Below are positions 44,536 through 56,500 of a stretch of 64,000 nucleotides of DNA, one piece after another. How positions within the stretch are numbered: position 1 is the stretch's first letter; every line of letters starts with the position of its first letter. The notes beneath the pieces are model-generated. The model ran no database searches. It saw only the letters and a list, made by a program, of their open reading frames with translations, and had not been told where the DNA came from. The translations under genes and the position numbers were made by a program. The stretch spans positions 1 to 64,000 of the forward strand of contig JABYQR010000198.1 of assembly GCA_022592445.1 (NCBI GenBank), given 5' to 3'. The DNA is from Cytidiella melzeri (lineage: Eukaryota; Basidiomycota; Agaricomycetes; Polyporales; Irpicaceae).

Positions 44536-44844
44536 TTAAGTACTCACATGATGCTCTTTCGTGAATCTTCCACTTCTGTCTGTCGATTCTCGATGCGTCG
44601 GGATTGATTGTTGAGGCGCAGAATCGTCAGGAATATCAGTGGGTGAGCGGGGCGCTCCTTGAAGGTTCTTGAAGTTTCTCGAAGCACTTTCCTTTTTTGG
44701 AATGTAGCGCATCAGAGGATGCCGCGGCCCGACAAACGCCTCTCCGCCTGTCAGTCTTTGGATTTTCATAATTCGAGCTTCGACCATGACCGCGACGACG
44801 ACAACAATGGCCCAAATTTCTCTGAATTCACGTAAGTGCTGCAT
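44536..44844 (-). CDS. Possible alternative N-terminal exon of the BAG gene, with a membrane segment
   Basis: An ATG-initiated frame (44844) begins with a hydrophobic segment, IWAIVVVVAVMV, and ends at a GTGAGT donor (44548 region). Joining to an AG near 44505 (CTATAG) stays open through LTNALCTRTPHT into the BAG protein's Met at 44468. If used, the BAG protein would carry a membrane anchor. It could equally be a separate small gene or 5' UTR. Confidence 0.35.
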   Translation of the reverse strand: MQHLREFREIWAIVVVVAVMVEARIMKIQRLTGGEAFVGPRHPLMRYIPKKESASRNFKNLQGAPRSPTDIPDDSAPQQSIPTHRESTDRSGRFTKEHHVST

Positions 44845-45268
44845 TAGACTGAAAGTCCCACTGGACTTATGATTGAAACCACGCAGTGTATATCTACGTG
44901 CATGTATCTCCTATCGAAAATTTCCCTCGGTGATTTTTGGTCGAGTTGGCCTGGTCCGCCTTGAGAGCAGGTGCACGCATCAGCTACATTTCCCACAAGT
45001 GATCACAAGTTATTCCGATACTACCGGAATACTTGTAAGCTCTTAGTGTGTTGCTGCATGGCCACGTTTGGTGAGCGATTATCTCATGACACTATCGGCC
45101 TTGCAATCAGACCGGCATGACGCTACGTATGAGTGTGCCGTTTTGTGCTGAGAAATATGCAGAGTGCAGTCGCACTGTATATATATCGAGGTAGGTAGTC
45201 CCATGAGCTCCGGCAATTCCACACTCTAGTTCTTCCCAATTTTGCAAGCCAGACACTACCTCTCAACA
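44845..45268. promoter_or_regulatory. Divergent promoter, BAG side and aldo/keto reductase side
   Basis: A TATATATAT run near 45178-45186 is placed about 85 bp before the reductase ATG at 45269. No other clear site. Confidence 0.4.
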
Positions 45269-46716
45269 ATGTCACCGACGCTCCCCACTCGAAAGATTGG
45301 CACGGACAGTGTGACCGCTATTGGATGGGGCGCAATGGGTTTATCAGCTTATTATGGCGCCGCGGCTCCTGATGAAGAACGGCTGAAGGTAAGTTTCTCG
45401 TTCAACCCCTCTGCAAAAATATGCCTGATCGCAGGAAACGTGTAGTTCTTGGACGATCTCTATGCTACTGGCTGTACGATGTGGGATAGCGCGGATGTGT
45501 ACGGAGATAGCGAAGAGCTTCTTGGAAAATGGTATGTACGAACTTTGTCTGAAAGCTTCACAAAGTTTGCTCACTGCCGACTACGATCGAACAAGGTTTA
45601 AGAAGACTGGAAAGCGTGACGAGATCTTCCTGGCTACGAAATTGGGAATCACGCGCGATCCGAAGCGTCCGAGCAACGGGTCTCCAGAGTATGTCAGAGA
45701 GAGAGTAGAAAGGTCTTTGCAGCGATTCGGAGGTGAGACAATAATAGCAGATTCTATCATTGACACAAGTGTACTGATTTGTTTGCAGTTGAACAGATCG
45801 ATCTTTACTATCTTCACCGGTACCTTATCTGTCCTTTTCTGCTGTACGTCTTACCAAAAATGAGTCTCTCTCAGACCTGATCCTGCGGTTCCCATCGAAA
45901 AAACTGTTGGTGCATTGGCCGAGTTCGTAAAGTGCGTCCCCTCTGAACTCCCGCTTGAAGTCAAGTACTTACGAATCTTCACGACAGGGCCGGTAAAATT
46001 CGTTACCTCGGCCTCTCCGAATGTACCGCCGCCAGCATCCGACGTGCGCACGCCGTTCACCCAATCGCCGCCATCCAAGTCGAGTATTCCCTATTCGCAC
46101 TCGACATCGAGGAACCAGAAACCGACGTCCTCAGAACGGCACGAGAACTAGGTATCTCCGTCGTAGCGTACAGTCCTCTGGGAAGAGGGATGCTGACAGG
46201 AAGATTCGTACGTGTCCTTCTTCCCTTGGCTCAACATGTTTGCAAGCGACTGACAGCCTCGGTGGGATGACTTTTTATGCAGAGCTCACCAGACGATTTT
46301 GAAGACGACGACTTCCGCAAGACGATCCCGCGGTTCTCGCACGAAAACTTTCCCAAGGTGCTCAAAATCGCCGACGCTGTCAAGGCGGTTGCGAAAAAGT
46401 ATGACGCCACACCAGGACAGGTCGCACTCGCGTGGTTGCTCGAACAAGGCGAGGATATTATCCCTATCCCGGGCACCAGGTCAACCAAGGTTTGTATCTT
46501 CCTATACAAGTTGTCAACGATAAATGAGAGCTGATAGTTGGTTTGATCGGGTAGTACTTGGAAGAGAACCTCGGCGCGCTAAATGTGAAGCTCTCTAAGG
46601 AGGATATCGCAACCGTCAGGCAGCTCGCGGAGGAGGCGCATAAGACATTTGATACGCGGTACTCATCGCAGACTATGACCACGGTCATGATCGACACTCC
46701 TCTCCTGGAGGATTGA
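45269..46716 (+). CDS. Aldo/keto reductase
   Basis: Eight exons joined in frame code about 330 residues of an NADPH-dependent (beta/alpha)8-barrel oxidoreductase. The catalytic tetrad is visible: Asp and Tyr in [16 protein letters not shown], Lys in FLATKLG, His in QIDLYYLHR. Cofactor-side motifs include [19 protein letters not shown] and [11 protein letters not shown]. The start ([20 protein letters not shown]) is standard. Resembles the AKR13-type group of fungal and plant reductases acting on carbonyls. A 31-nt exon codes [10 protein letters not shown]. No targeting signal, so cytosolic. Confidence 0.92.
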
Positions 46717-46779
46717 AGACGCACGACTGGATCTGGGATAAATTAGGTGTACGCATCCCAAATTGTATCATATGTTTTA

Positions 46780-47700
46780 AACCCACTATCACGAGAGCCA
46801 TCTGCCGCGGTTGTTTCACGAGGACAAGTCATCGAAAGTATGTGCGTGAGGTTGTCGTCCTGAGTTATTGTCAAGCGGACTGTATCTTCTACTCCATCTG
46901 TCTTTGCTTAGCAGCGCGAGAGTCGTGCAGGCCTTGCGATTACGACTTGCCCCAGTTCATGCCAAAGCCAACACGAGTGAGGTCCAGAGTGAGGCGATGT
47001 TGAGGAGCCGCTCCGCTAGCAGTATCGGGTGACATGACTGTCAACGAGCGCACATGCTTCTACGGTGCACAATCCATCATGTCCATAACCACGCAGTCCA
47101 GCGTTGTTCAGTCTCAGAGCGTCCAGGATACATTTGAAAAGCTATGGAGGGATATCTGTGCCAGTCTTGCGATAGGGTTGTCAAACATACCATTAGTTAC
47201 TGTACTCAACGCGTGAGAGTGCAATGTGCGATGTACAGGCCCACGGCTGAGCTACTACAGACTTGTGCGGTATGATCACGGGAAAGGGTATTCGTGATCG
47301 CTAGTTCTCTCGATCCCTCTTCTGGCCAGCGGTGCTCTACTCGCAACCCACATCAGCACTGCTGGTGGTATCAGAACAGTAGTTGGTAACGTAATGTCGA
47401 AAGCGTAATCTCACCGTCGATACATTTGAGCTACGTTCCGGATACCAACGTTGATAGGATCGCAGTCGCAAGGCGGGCACTTTGGTCACTAGATTGCCTG
47501 AGATGCTGAGACGATGCAGCTCTCCATGCTCGCTGTCTGTGAAGCTCAGGTGGGTGTAACAGTAAACGTGCTGATCTTTGATCATGATCATAGCGAAGGT
47601 CTGAAAGTTGAGAGTCAGCGCTGCGTTTGTCAATGAGGTTATCCCGTACCATTGCGCAACCTTGCATCGTGGCTTATGGCTGGCTTACTTCAAGTGCGCT
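46780..47700 (-). pseudogene. Internally deleted duplicate of the F-box region at 0.5-2.0 kb
   Basis: DNA similarity to 485-700, then to 1365-1600 and 1680-1990, in the same order and orientation. Shared landmarks include ATCACGAGAGCCAT, GTGGACTGTATCTCCT-like sequence, GAGCGCACATGCT, and the AMIMIKDQHVY frame at 47337-47633. About 0.7 kb covering the body of the F-box gene is missing. Stops occur throughout, so no product is expected. Confidence 0.65.
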
Positions 47701-48119
47701 CTTGAAGTACGACTGATCAGCTACACAGCCATGCCATGGTATAAGGTTTCCACATACAGACTGTCATCGTTACCCAGAGGCTATGAAAGCTCGACTGCGC
47801 CCGCGAGGCATGGAGACGCATTGGCTAGTGAACGAAGATCAGAGTAGAAAGAACATAACGGGGAGCACCGAGCATACCTGGATGATTGCGCGCTAGCAGG
47901 GAGGAGGGTTATCGACTAGTACAGGGCTTAGGTGCAAGTGTGAACCTAAAACACAAAACCCCAAGCGAAATCCCATCAGTATATCTTCACGGGAATACTC
48001 AGCACTCAATGCCATACTAGCAGCTTAACAAGACGATGGCGGCGTACATGGCAGAAAATATGCTAGTATTGTCACCGAAGCAGAATTAACGTAGCCTACG
48101 GAGTGGGCAAAGACGGGAA
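47701..48119. other. Intergenic, nothing recognised
   Basis: Between the F-box relic and the 3' end of SET2; no gene or repeat seen. Confidence 0.5.
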
Positions 48120-51100
48120 TCAGGACACAGGGCTTAGCCCTCTAGATCGCTCATAACCTTCGCCCCATTTCAGCCCTTCCTTTCGCCAGCGTACCCGAGG
48201 ATCAGAAACAGAGTCCGAAATCGAAGGGATTAGTTGCGACGAGTAATCAATCTTCGTGGCTGCGTCCGATTCTCCCGGTGAGGGTTCCGCGTCGCTATCA
48301 TCAGCTGCGTCAACGTCCACCTCCATCAAATCAGCCGCATCGTGGATTGGTGATCCTGAGTCTTGGTCGTGTGCCGAATGCGTCGTCGATGTAGATGCAT
48401 GAAGAGTTTGTTGTGAGGATGACGATGAGGGCTTGTGCTTTGACTTCTGCAGCTTCCGTACGATCTTAGCTACATACTCCTTGGCAAACTTTTTCATCTT
48501 TGCTTTCTTCTCCTCGGAGAGCGAGTCGAGACGGCCTTCTTTGTAGCTTGACGATTTCTTCTCCTTGTCCGCGATAACAGTCGTCAACTACAGATTCATC
48601 AGCATTCGCACAATGCACGAAGACTGGGGAAAAGATGGTATCTCACCTCTTTTGCGTGCTTCTTAAACGTTTCATGATCCATCTTGTCCTTGTACTTGGA
48701 CAGACACTTCACTACGATAGGGCTCACCAACTTTTGCAGTTGTTTGTCCTTTGCAGCCTCCTTCTCTTCCTTCGTCAACTTCGGTTTCGATGGTTTCTTC
48801 GAGGCGACGTCAGATTTCGAAGCAGGAACAGCAGGGCGAGCTGCTGCTGCCGCCTCGGCATCTGCGGCGGCTTTCGCAAGGATGTCGGCAACTTGAGCCT
48901 GTGCTTTCCGTCTTACTTCCTCCTCGGATTCCTTCGGACGGAGAGGTTCTGAGTATATTCTTTCCCCGAAACGAACCCTCGTAGGTGGGGCGAGATAGAA
49001 TCCGGCAACTGGAGACAACGAACGACGACGCTTGCTCGGTCGATCGTCCTCGGCCTCATCCCTCTGGATATCCTGATTGTCTTGGCTGTCCTCGTTTTCC
49101 TGCAAAAAAAGTCAAAAAAACTGATGGCGACAGTGACATTGATATTGATCAACTTACGACTACCAAACGCTTCGGAATCCGATATCCAGACTCTAATTCT
49201 GACCATTGACTGAGAAGCTGAAAGTGAACTTTTAGCTTCTGTCAATGAAACCCTCCAATGTCAGTGGCCTGCTGACCTTCTTTGCCAAGGTAGAAATAGC
49301 TTCGCTATCCGACTCGGCTAGAAGTTTTATAGGAACTTCTATATCCGAGTCATCCACCTTGTTGCGTGTTATGAGAGGCCAAGCGGCCAAGCACTCCATC
49401 ACCTGGAAAGATTTCATGAGCCGATACCTGTTTAGCGTAAAAGAGACACGTACAACGTCACAGATCTCTGCATCCTTGATGTAGTCTTCTAGAATATTTT
49501 TCATCGCACTGAACGCACGGAGCCGCATAATTTGTCGCAGGGCGGGCAGATCTTCGGTAAGCTGTGATAGCTGTTAGATGGCAGAGCAACCTGGATAGAG
49601 TACCGGATATGGCATACCTTGATACGAGTAAGAAGCTTGAACAAGACTTTTCGACTCTGAGTCTGCCGGACGGCTTGTACCAGCTTTGGCACGTCCTTGA
49701 CTTGTAGAGGCTTGAGGTCGGGCTACGTGAAACGGTCTGAGATAAGTGCCAGTTTTATAGCGAAATGAAATGGAACTCACGATAAAGTCCTCGTCTAGTT
49801 TCTTGCCCTTCTTCTTCTTGCTGCCCTTCAGGCCTAGCGCTTCGACTTCATCAGTGATACCAAGCGCTGACAGGCGAGCGAGTCAGCTAAATTTAAAATG
49901 CATACACGAGGAGCGTACCATCCAAGTAGAGATCGTCCATAGCCGCAAGGTCTGTTTGAGTCTTGCCGCCAATAAACCCGACACATTTCGCTTCCCCGCA
50001 GTAGCATGGTTGTGCTTCGTGCCTAGAGCATAAACATATGAGTGAATGAATCTCCGTCAAATTAAAGAGTTACCCACCCGTAACGGTCGACATTGTAGTT
50101 GAATGTCAACTCCTCATCTTTCTTGATGTTACGGTTCGCGAAGATGCCCATCCGTACATGCCTTCCAACTGACCATTTCGCAACGTAACAATTCGGATTA
50201 CAGCTGTGATTGGCAAAGCGACCGATGCCGCCACGCTTTGTCGCATCGATGTACTGAGAGCAGCAACGGGATCAGGAGTGAGCAGACGGACGAGCCTAAC
50301 AACACATACCTCGTCTTTCTGAAGCATCATGAAGTAGAAATGTCGAATGCCTTCCTCCGCATACTGTCGCATACGCTTGACAAAGGATGGGTGACTGACT
50401 ACGTCTCCCACATACTCATAAATAAATGAATCCCTGAAATGGTACTCATCAACGAGAGATAGATAGAATGAGAAATTTTTCACTTACTTTCGCAGGTCCG
50501 CCGCGGCTCGCAAGCCAAATCCCTTCTTCTCCGTCTGTACAATATCTATAGGGGCGTATTGCTTGCGCTGAAAGCTACGAATGAAAAGGCAGTCAGCCTC
50601 CTTTATCGTACAAAGACTCTGCAATGCCACTGACCGTTGATTTCTACAGTACGATCTACATTTACAGTCGCCTGGCAAACATTCCACCTGTGTGAGTCTG
50701 TTGATGCAGTCGGAGTCGTGTCCGCAGGCTTCGTCAGGATCGTCGACGCCTAAGCCACCCCAAACAACCGTTGAAGACATGAAAGTCAGTAACGTCGCTC
50801 ATTCAGACTCCGTAAACAGCTCCTGAAAGTCAAAGTACTGACCGTGCTCATACTGGCAATCGCACGTCATACTCTCTCCTCCCTCTCTCGACCGACCCAA
50901 CGTGCTGTACTGGTAGTGGTTATCCGGAATCTCGACGAATGTTTGCATTGCAGCATCTTCAGCACGAGGCAAGTCACCAATAAGCTGTGCTTGTGGCTTT
51001 CCCGCCTTTGCTTTCGGCTTCGATGTTGCGGGGGGTGTTGCTGACGTGCGTGGGGTCTCTTCAGGCGACGGTGAAGGCGACGGTTTCTCGTTGACTGATG

Positions 51101-51329
51101 TACTACGTGAAGACGACGGCTCTAACATAGCAGCCTGTAGCTGCTCTTTGCCAACCTCTAGGTCCTCCCATATGTTCTCAAGCTTGAGAGGTACAACTTC
51201 GTTCTTCAGGACCGCACTATTGTCCTCCAACAGCATGACAGCGTCGGGCTCCTTCACCTCTGCCGTTGGGTCGACAGACATAGTTGATTGTTTACGCTCC
51301 ATGTTGACAAGTGTCACAGTCTCGGACAT
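48120..51329 (-). CDS. SET2: Histone H3 lysine-36 methyltransferase
   Basis: From ATG 51329. After an acidic/Ser-rich N-terminus comes the AWS cysteine cluster ([10 protein letters not shown], then [27 protein letters not shown]). The SET domain follows ([52 protein letters not shown]), then post-[15 protein letters not shown] helical linker ([16 protein letters not shown]) leads to the SRI domain near the C-terminus ([38 protein letters not shown]). It transfers methyl groups from S-adenosylmethionine to H3K36; the SRI domain binds phosphorylated RNA polymerase II CTD, tying it to elongation. All catalytic motifs are present. No WW domain was obvious. Many short introns. Confidence 0.93.
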
Positions 51330-51672
51330 AGGAGATGGTGGCCAACGGTGTGTGGAACGGTGTCAAGGAAGCAAGAGTAATTGTCACGCCCCCAAGGGAG
51401 GCCTCACAGTGAGGCGCTGTGGTAGTGCAGCAAATTAAAGCCACAAAAAAACTAAGCTATACCACGATAGCTCAGCTCGTTTCCTAGCCGAAGAGCTAGT
51501 TCAAAACATACCTAGATAAATAAAGCAGCTTTACTCTCGTAGTGGCCGCAGTTTGTGGTTTTGACGAAAGAATTTGAGGGAGAGCCCATAGCATGACAAG
51601 CGCCCGTGGACTGCTGTATTTTCTTTTGCTGCTTGGCGGTTCGGAAGTGGCTGTGATCGTTGACTTCTGACT
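51330..51672. promoter_or_regulatory. Divergent promoter of SET2 and RPA49
   Basis: 343 bp separate two diverging start codons of chromatin/transcription genes. No clear TATA box. Confidence 0.5.
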
Positions 51673-53294
51673 ATGTCGTCTTTTTCCAAGAAACGCAAGA
51701 GAACGGTTGAGGATGATGCTGGCCAAGTGACTCTCAAGGTTGCTCCGACGACTGGAAAGACTGTCGGCCCTGTTCTTGGTGTGTAGGCTCACACCTGTCC
51801 CTGCCGTATGCCTAATTCCTCCAAGTCCAGCTAGCTTTCCTGCATTGCAACCTCCTCCAACGACACCCTTCAAGCTATATCTCAGAGAGGATGGCAAGAA
51901 TGCGTCATCTTCCCGAGATACCCTGCTGGTAGGAGAGACAGCAACCATGGAATTTGCGTCGTCCGAAGAGGGTCTGAACGCAACCGCCGGATGCAGGTAT
52001 GCTCTGAACACCGTTCAAACGGTCACAACGCTCATTCGACTTGCAGCTACTATGTAGGCATATACAACAAACGCACGAAGACCACCACTATTCGTGCGGC
52101 ACCCCTGCACATCCTCACGCAGCAAGTAAAAGCTCTCAAAAACCTCAAGCCAATCGAAGTCTCGACAGAGGAGCGAATGAAGCTACGGAATAAGTTGGGA
52201 GAGACGTTCGGAACGAAAAAGGCACAGTCCGCCATTCGCACACAGGAGCGTAACAGGGTGGATGTGGATGCCATGCGAGGGGTTGCAGCCCACTTGCAGG
52301 AACGAATACAGGAAAACACGGAGAGCTTACCAACTCTAGGTACACTACACAACTCTCTTTCGTGGCAAGCCTACTAACCTCATGATCAGAGGAAGCTAAA
52401 GCTGCAGCAGATTCAAGCAGATTAATTCCGCGGTACGACGAGAACGCGATGCGCCCAGACGACGTGTACAAGCTGCACGACATCGTTCCGGAAGCCGAAT
52501 TCAATGCGCTCTCAGTCACTCCGTTGAAGGCTGCAGGGTCGCAATATGAGCGCGTGGCAATGCTACCTTATACGCGGTCTAATTGGGTCAACCAGCATCT
52601 GAACCTATTGTACAGTACGCCAAAACCAAACAAGACCACTGTGTACGGACTACTATTTTGTATCTTCTCTGGGATGCTGAATTCGTTTCCGGTAGGAAGA
52701 TCCTCATATACATATCAGCACTCTTCGCGTTCAAAAATGCAGCGCGGATAGTAAACGACAAGCAAGCACTGCAAGATCGCTTGAAGAATGTACCAAGTTT
52801 AGTGCTAGATGGCCTGCTGTCTCGCTTCACTGAAACGTCGAAAGACAAGAACGAGTGCGTTCTCTCGCTATCCGCACAGACGTATCTCACGTCGGACCTC
52901 ATGTAGAGCACGAATCACACCTCAAACAGAGACAATGCTCTTGGCATATATGTTTGCCCTGTGCCTCCGCGTGGACGACTATGCTACGGATACAACTTTA
53001 CTCGCGAAGGACTTAAGTATGGCAGTAACGAAGTCAGTGCAAATATTTATGCCCACCTGCGCGTATTCTGACATTCGAACGCAGAGTGAACCCTTTGTTC
53101 AAGTCACTTGGTATGGATTCTATCCTTTTTTGTTTTCCTGTTCTTAAGGCCATTCAGGCTGCAAAATCGAGACATTGACCGCTCTGGACCTCAAGCGGCT
53201 CGGGCTTCCCGACACCGCAGCGAACACGAAACGCGCGACGCTCAAAGTTCCACTGGCATTCCCGCAAGTTCGTGCCAAGCGAGCACGCCGGTAA
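51673..53294 (+). CDS. RPA49: RNA polymerase I subunit A49
   Basis: Seven exons join in frame. N-terminal dimerisation part: SFSKKRKRTVEDDAGQ, ASFPALQPPPTTPFKLYL and YYVGIYNKRTKTTTIRAAP; helical linker: NLKPIEVSTEERMKLRNKL. The C-terminal tandem winged-helix part carries VKILIYISALFAFKNAARIV, LDGLLSRFTETS, MLLAYMFALCLRVDDYATDT, LAKDLSM and LKRLGLPDTAANTKRATLKV. A49 pairs with A34.5 and supports Pol I initiation, elongation and RNA cleavage in the nucleolus. An intron ending CCGGTAG near 52695 must be removed to keep the winged-helix frame. Length and order match the family. Confidence 0.92.
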
Positions 53295-53568
53295 ACTCGA
53301 TAACATTCGTGTACCAATGTATCATTGCTTACATCTCTACGGCTAAAACAAGTCGATGTGGTATATAATTAGCGCTACGATCTTGCGTGAAGATTAGATA
53401 CAGAAGTCCGAAACAGCAAAGGGAGAAAACGATCCAAGCCTCGCACATAGGCACGGGCCAGCGCAGTAAAATGACCTGCAGGTATCACAGATTCAGACAA
53501 CACGTGGAAGGAGAACAGTTGCAGGGCGAAGTGTAGTAGGATGATTCTCGACTGCTCGGTTCAATATG
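53295..53568. other. Convergent 3' region of RPA49 and the Munc13-like gene
   Basis: Short spacer; no feature seen. Confidence 0.5.
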
Positions 53569-56500
53569 TCAGCGAGAAGCCGGTGGTAAGGGAGGCACTG
53601 CAGGTATTGTAGGGACTGGTGGTACAGGAGGTAATGCTGACTGCTGCTGTTGCTGACGAGGTCGCTGCAGCCTGCGTTGTTGTGTTTCACGTGCTTGCGC
53701 CTCGCGTTCCGCTTGCAGACTGTTGATAGTATGCAGCTGTTGCTGAATGAAATCAGACGTGCCAGGTCTGGCCCATTGAAGTCAGATCTCCGTCGCACTA
53801 TAGGAACACACATGCAAACACACCGCATTCTGAGGATGCGCAGGATTGTCTCTCCACTGGAGACTTCCTTCTCTTGTTGTTTTTCTCTTTTTCGATCCTT
53901 GATGGTACCCAAGTTTCGTTGGGAGTAAACACTCTTCGCCCGCTTCTTCACCGAGGGAGAAGCCCGTAAAGTCTGTTGCATCATGCGCACACCTTCCTCC
54001 ATGAGTGCATCCCTACGAACGGATCATCAATGCCTGGCAGAATTCACATAGAGATGGGGTACGTACGTATGCCAGTCATAGTATAACCGGATGGACAAAA
54101 TGTCTCGATACTTCTGGTTTTGCAGCGCCTCCAAGGGTACAGGTCCCTCTCCGCCAGCATAGAAGTAATCTCTGAGGAACTGAGCAGTGTGTGTATTTGA
54201 GCAGCAAATTCCAGCAGGAACTCATGGTACGCACCTTGAGCCATTTAAAGACAATATCCACCTCTTTGTCCGACAGAGGCTTCATGTCACTGGATACTTC
54301 TGACAACGGAGGTACCAACAGCCCTTCTATGACATTGAGTATCTCCTTCCAGACCTTGATCATCACTGTGTCCTTTGTTGAGTCACTGAGGTATGTGTTC
54401 AGGGTTGGGAAATTGGCATCGAAGAAATCGAAAACAGGGGTAATGGCAGCTTCGATCTCCACGTCCGATAACTCTTCAGGACGTATCCGAGGCTTTTCGG
54501 AGGACGGAAGGGGGATCTGTACTTCAGAGTTGTTTGTGCCCAAGGCTGAACGATACAGCGCTTGAACACCACCAAGAGCCTTGTTGTAGTCGATGCTCAA
54601 GGTGCCTGACCTGACCAGCGTTTTAAGCACGGTCCTCGACACGTTCTGACGCACGAAGGGCGAGATCTGATGACATATTAGTGACATCGACTGGTAACAA
54701 TGCACTGCCACATGATTTTACCTTGTCGACAAAGACTCGGACCATGTCGCTCTCAGCTCGCTTGAGAGACCTGAAGGCCCTGCCAAAGTAGAACTGCGGA
54801 TCGTCTTTCTCGCCCTCCATGCTGATTCGCAACAGAATTCGGCCGTGACCGTCGTCTAGGTCTAGCCAGAGATCGTGAGTCAAAAAGTCGCCGTATCGAC
54901 GGGGATCGAGACAGATGTAAGCACGCCCGACGGTGTCATGTTTGCCTATCAATGAGCGATCACGGATGCTGACCATGAGCCACAGCGGCTTTTCAACCGA
55001 GATATCGAAGGTCTCGTCCCCTGTATCGCATGTCAGTCAAATCCCCAAAACATTCTTTGATGAATACATACAGCGAGGAGAGAGCGACTCGTAGATGGTT
55101 CGGGTTTTTGAGAGTCGGTTCCCCTGTTCGTCGCTCAAAGTTACGAATGTGTCAAGCTTCGATGAGGGGCTGTTGTCCGACGCTACGAGGCCCTCAGCAA
55201 TACAGATCTTGACAGTGAACAAGAATCGCTGCGCCTTTGGTGGCTCGTTTGCAGTGGAAGGTGATATACTGGCCATAATCTCGGCTTTCCTATCCGCTTG
55301 TATCTGAGCGTACATGCTGTCCAGAGAGCGGCGTGCCGACTCGATATTGTTCAGTTTCACACAGGATTCGGGCTGGAAAGTGAACGGCTCTAGTTTCTTC
55401 TCCGTGGTGTTAGCGAGCTGCTTCGCCTTTTCCAACCACGCCGACGATTTCTGGGGCTGGAGATAGTCAGTGGGACGGGGAAACATCTCCGCCATGAATA
55501 GTTCCTCCACGCTACGGCAGTAGAATTCGACAGCCTTACTAATTGTCTGATGGCATTGGAGGTCAGCTCCAAGTGCTCAACCTCAGGGATTACTCGTACG
55601 TACCTTCGATAAGCTAGTAAAGAATTCCGCTTCTTTATGCTCGTCTGTCCACTCCAGGTCCTGTAGGAAGCCGACTGGACTTCGCAGAGAGTCGAACAGA
55701 TCAATCACAGAAGAGCTGTATCCCTCTGCACCCTCCGCTTGGAACTGTGAACACATGAGATGATGCGCATCGAGGGATGTATCAAAAACGAACTTTGTCT
55801 GCTGCAATTGCCTAACTGCCAGTGAGAACTGACACTCGAGGGACTATGTGGGTTCGCTTACCGCTTGCACCCACTGCTTAGTCTTGTTGTCGGTGTCAAT
55901 AAGCCATTGTTGAACATATGGCTCAAAGAATCCTGACAAGTCGAAGTCCGCGTCGCCCCTAAGACAATGATGGTCAGTAACTGCAAAGGTTTTGGCATAA
56001 GTAAACCCATACTGAGGACAGAACGCCTTGTACATTCCAAGAATCGTCTTCGATCGACGGTAGAGCGAGAAGATATCCTGTATCGGTATGTCTGGAGGTG
56101 GGCCATTTCTCGAGGATTCAAATAGGCGTTTGCTCGAGCCATCCAAGTCTTGCAAATACAATGGAACGACAATCTCAACGAAAAGGGTGACAACGTCCAG
56201 GTGTCTGTTGATTTGAGTGTGAGATCCCCGCTACGGTCAATATAGCGCACGTACCCAAGCACAGGTTCTGGAAACCGCTTGTCCAAAAGTTTCGCCGACT
56301 TCTCCATCTCGTCAGTGAGTAAGAGGAGGGGGAGGGCTTTATTCACTCCAGGAGCTGAATATAGATCCCGCTTCTTCTCGTCGTACCACCGTCCAGATAC
56401 CGACCGGATCTGTTCCTGCACATCCGTCATCCTCGCAGTGATATCAACATCGAAACGCTCCAGTAGTCCGCTGTCTCGTACGATCTCCAGCACTTGGATG

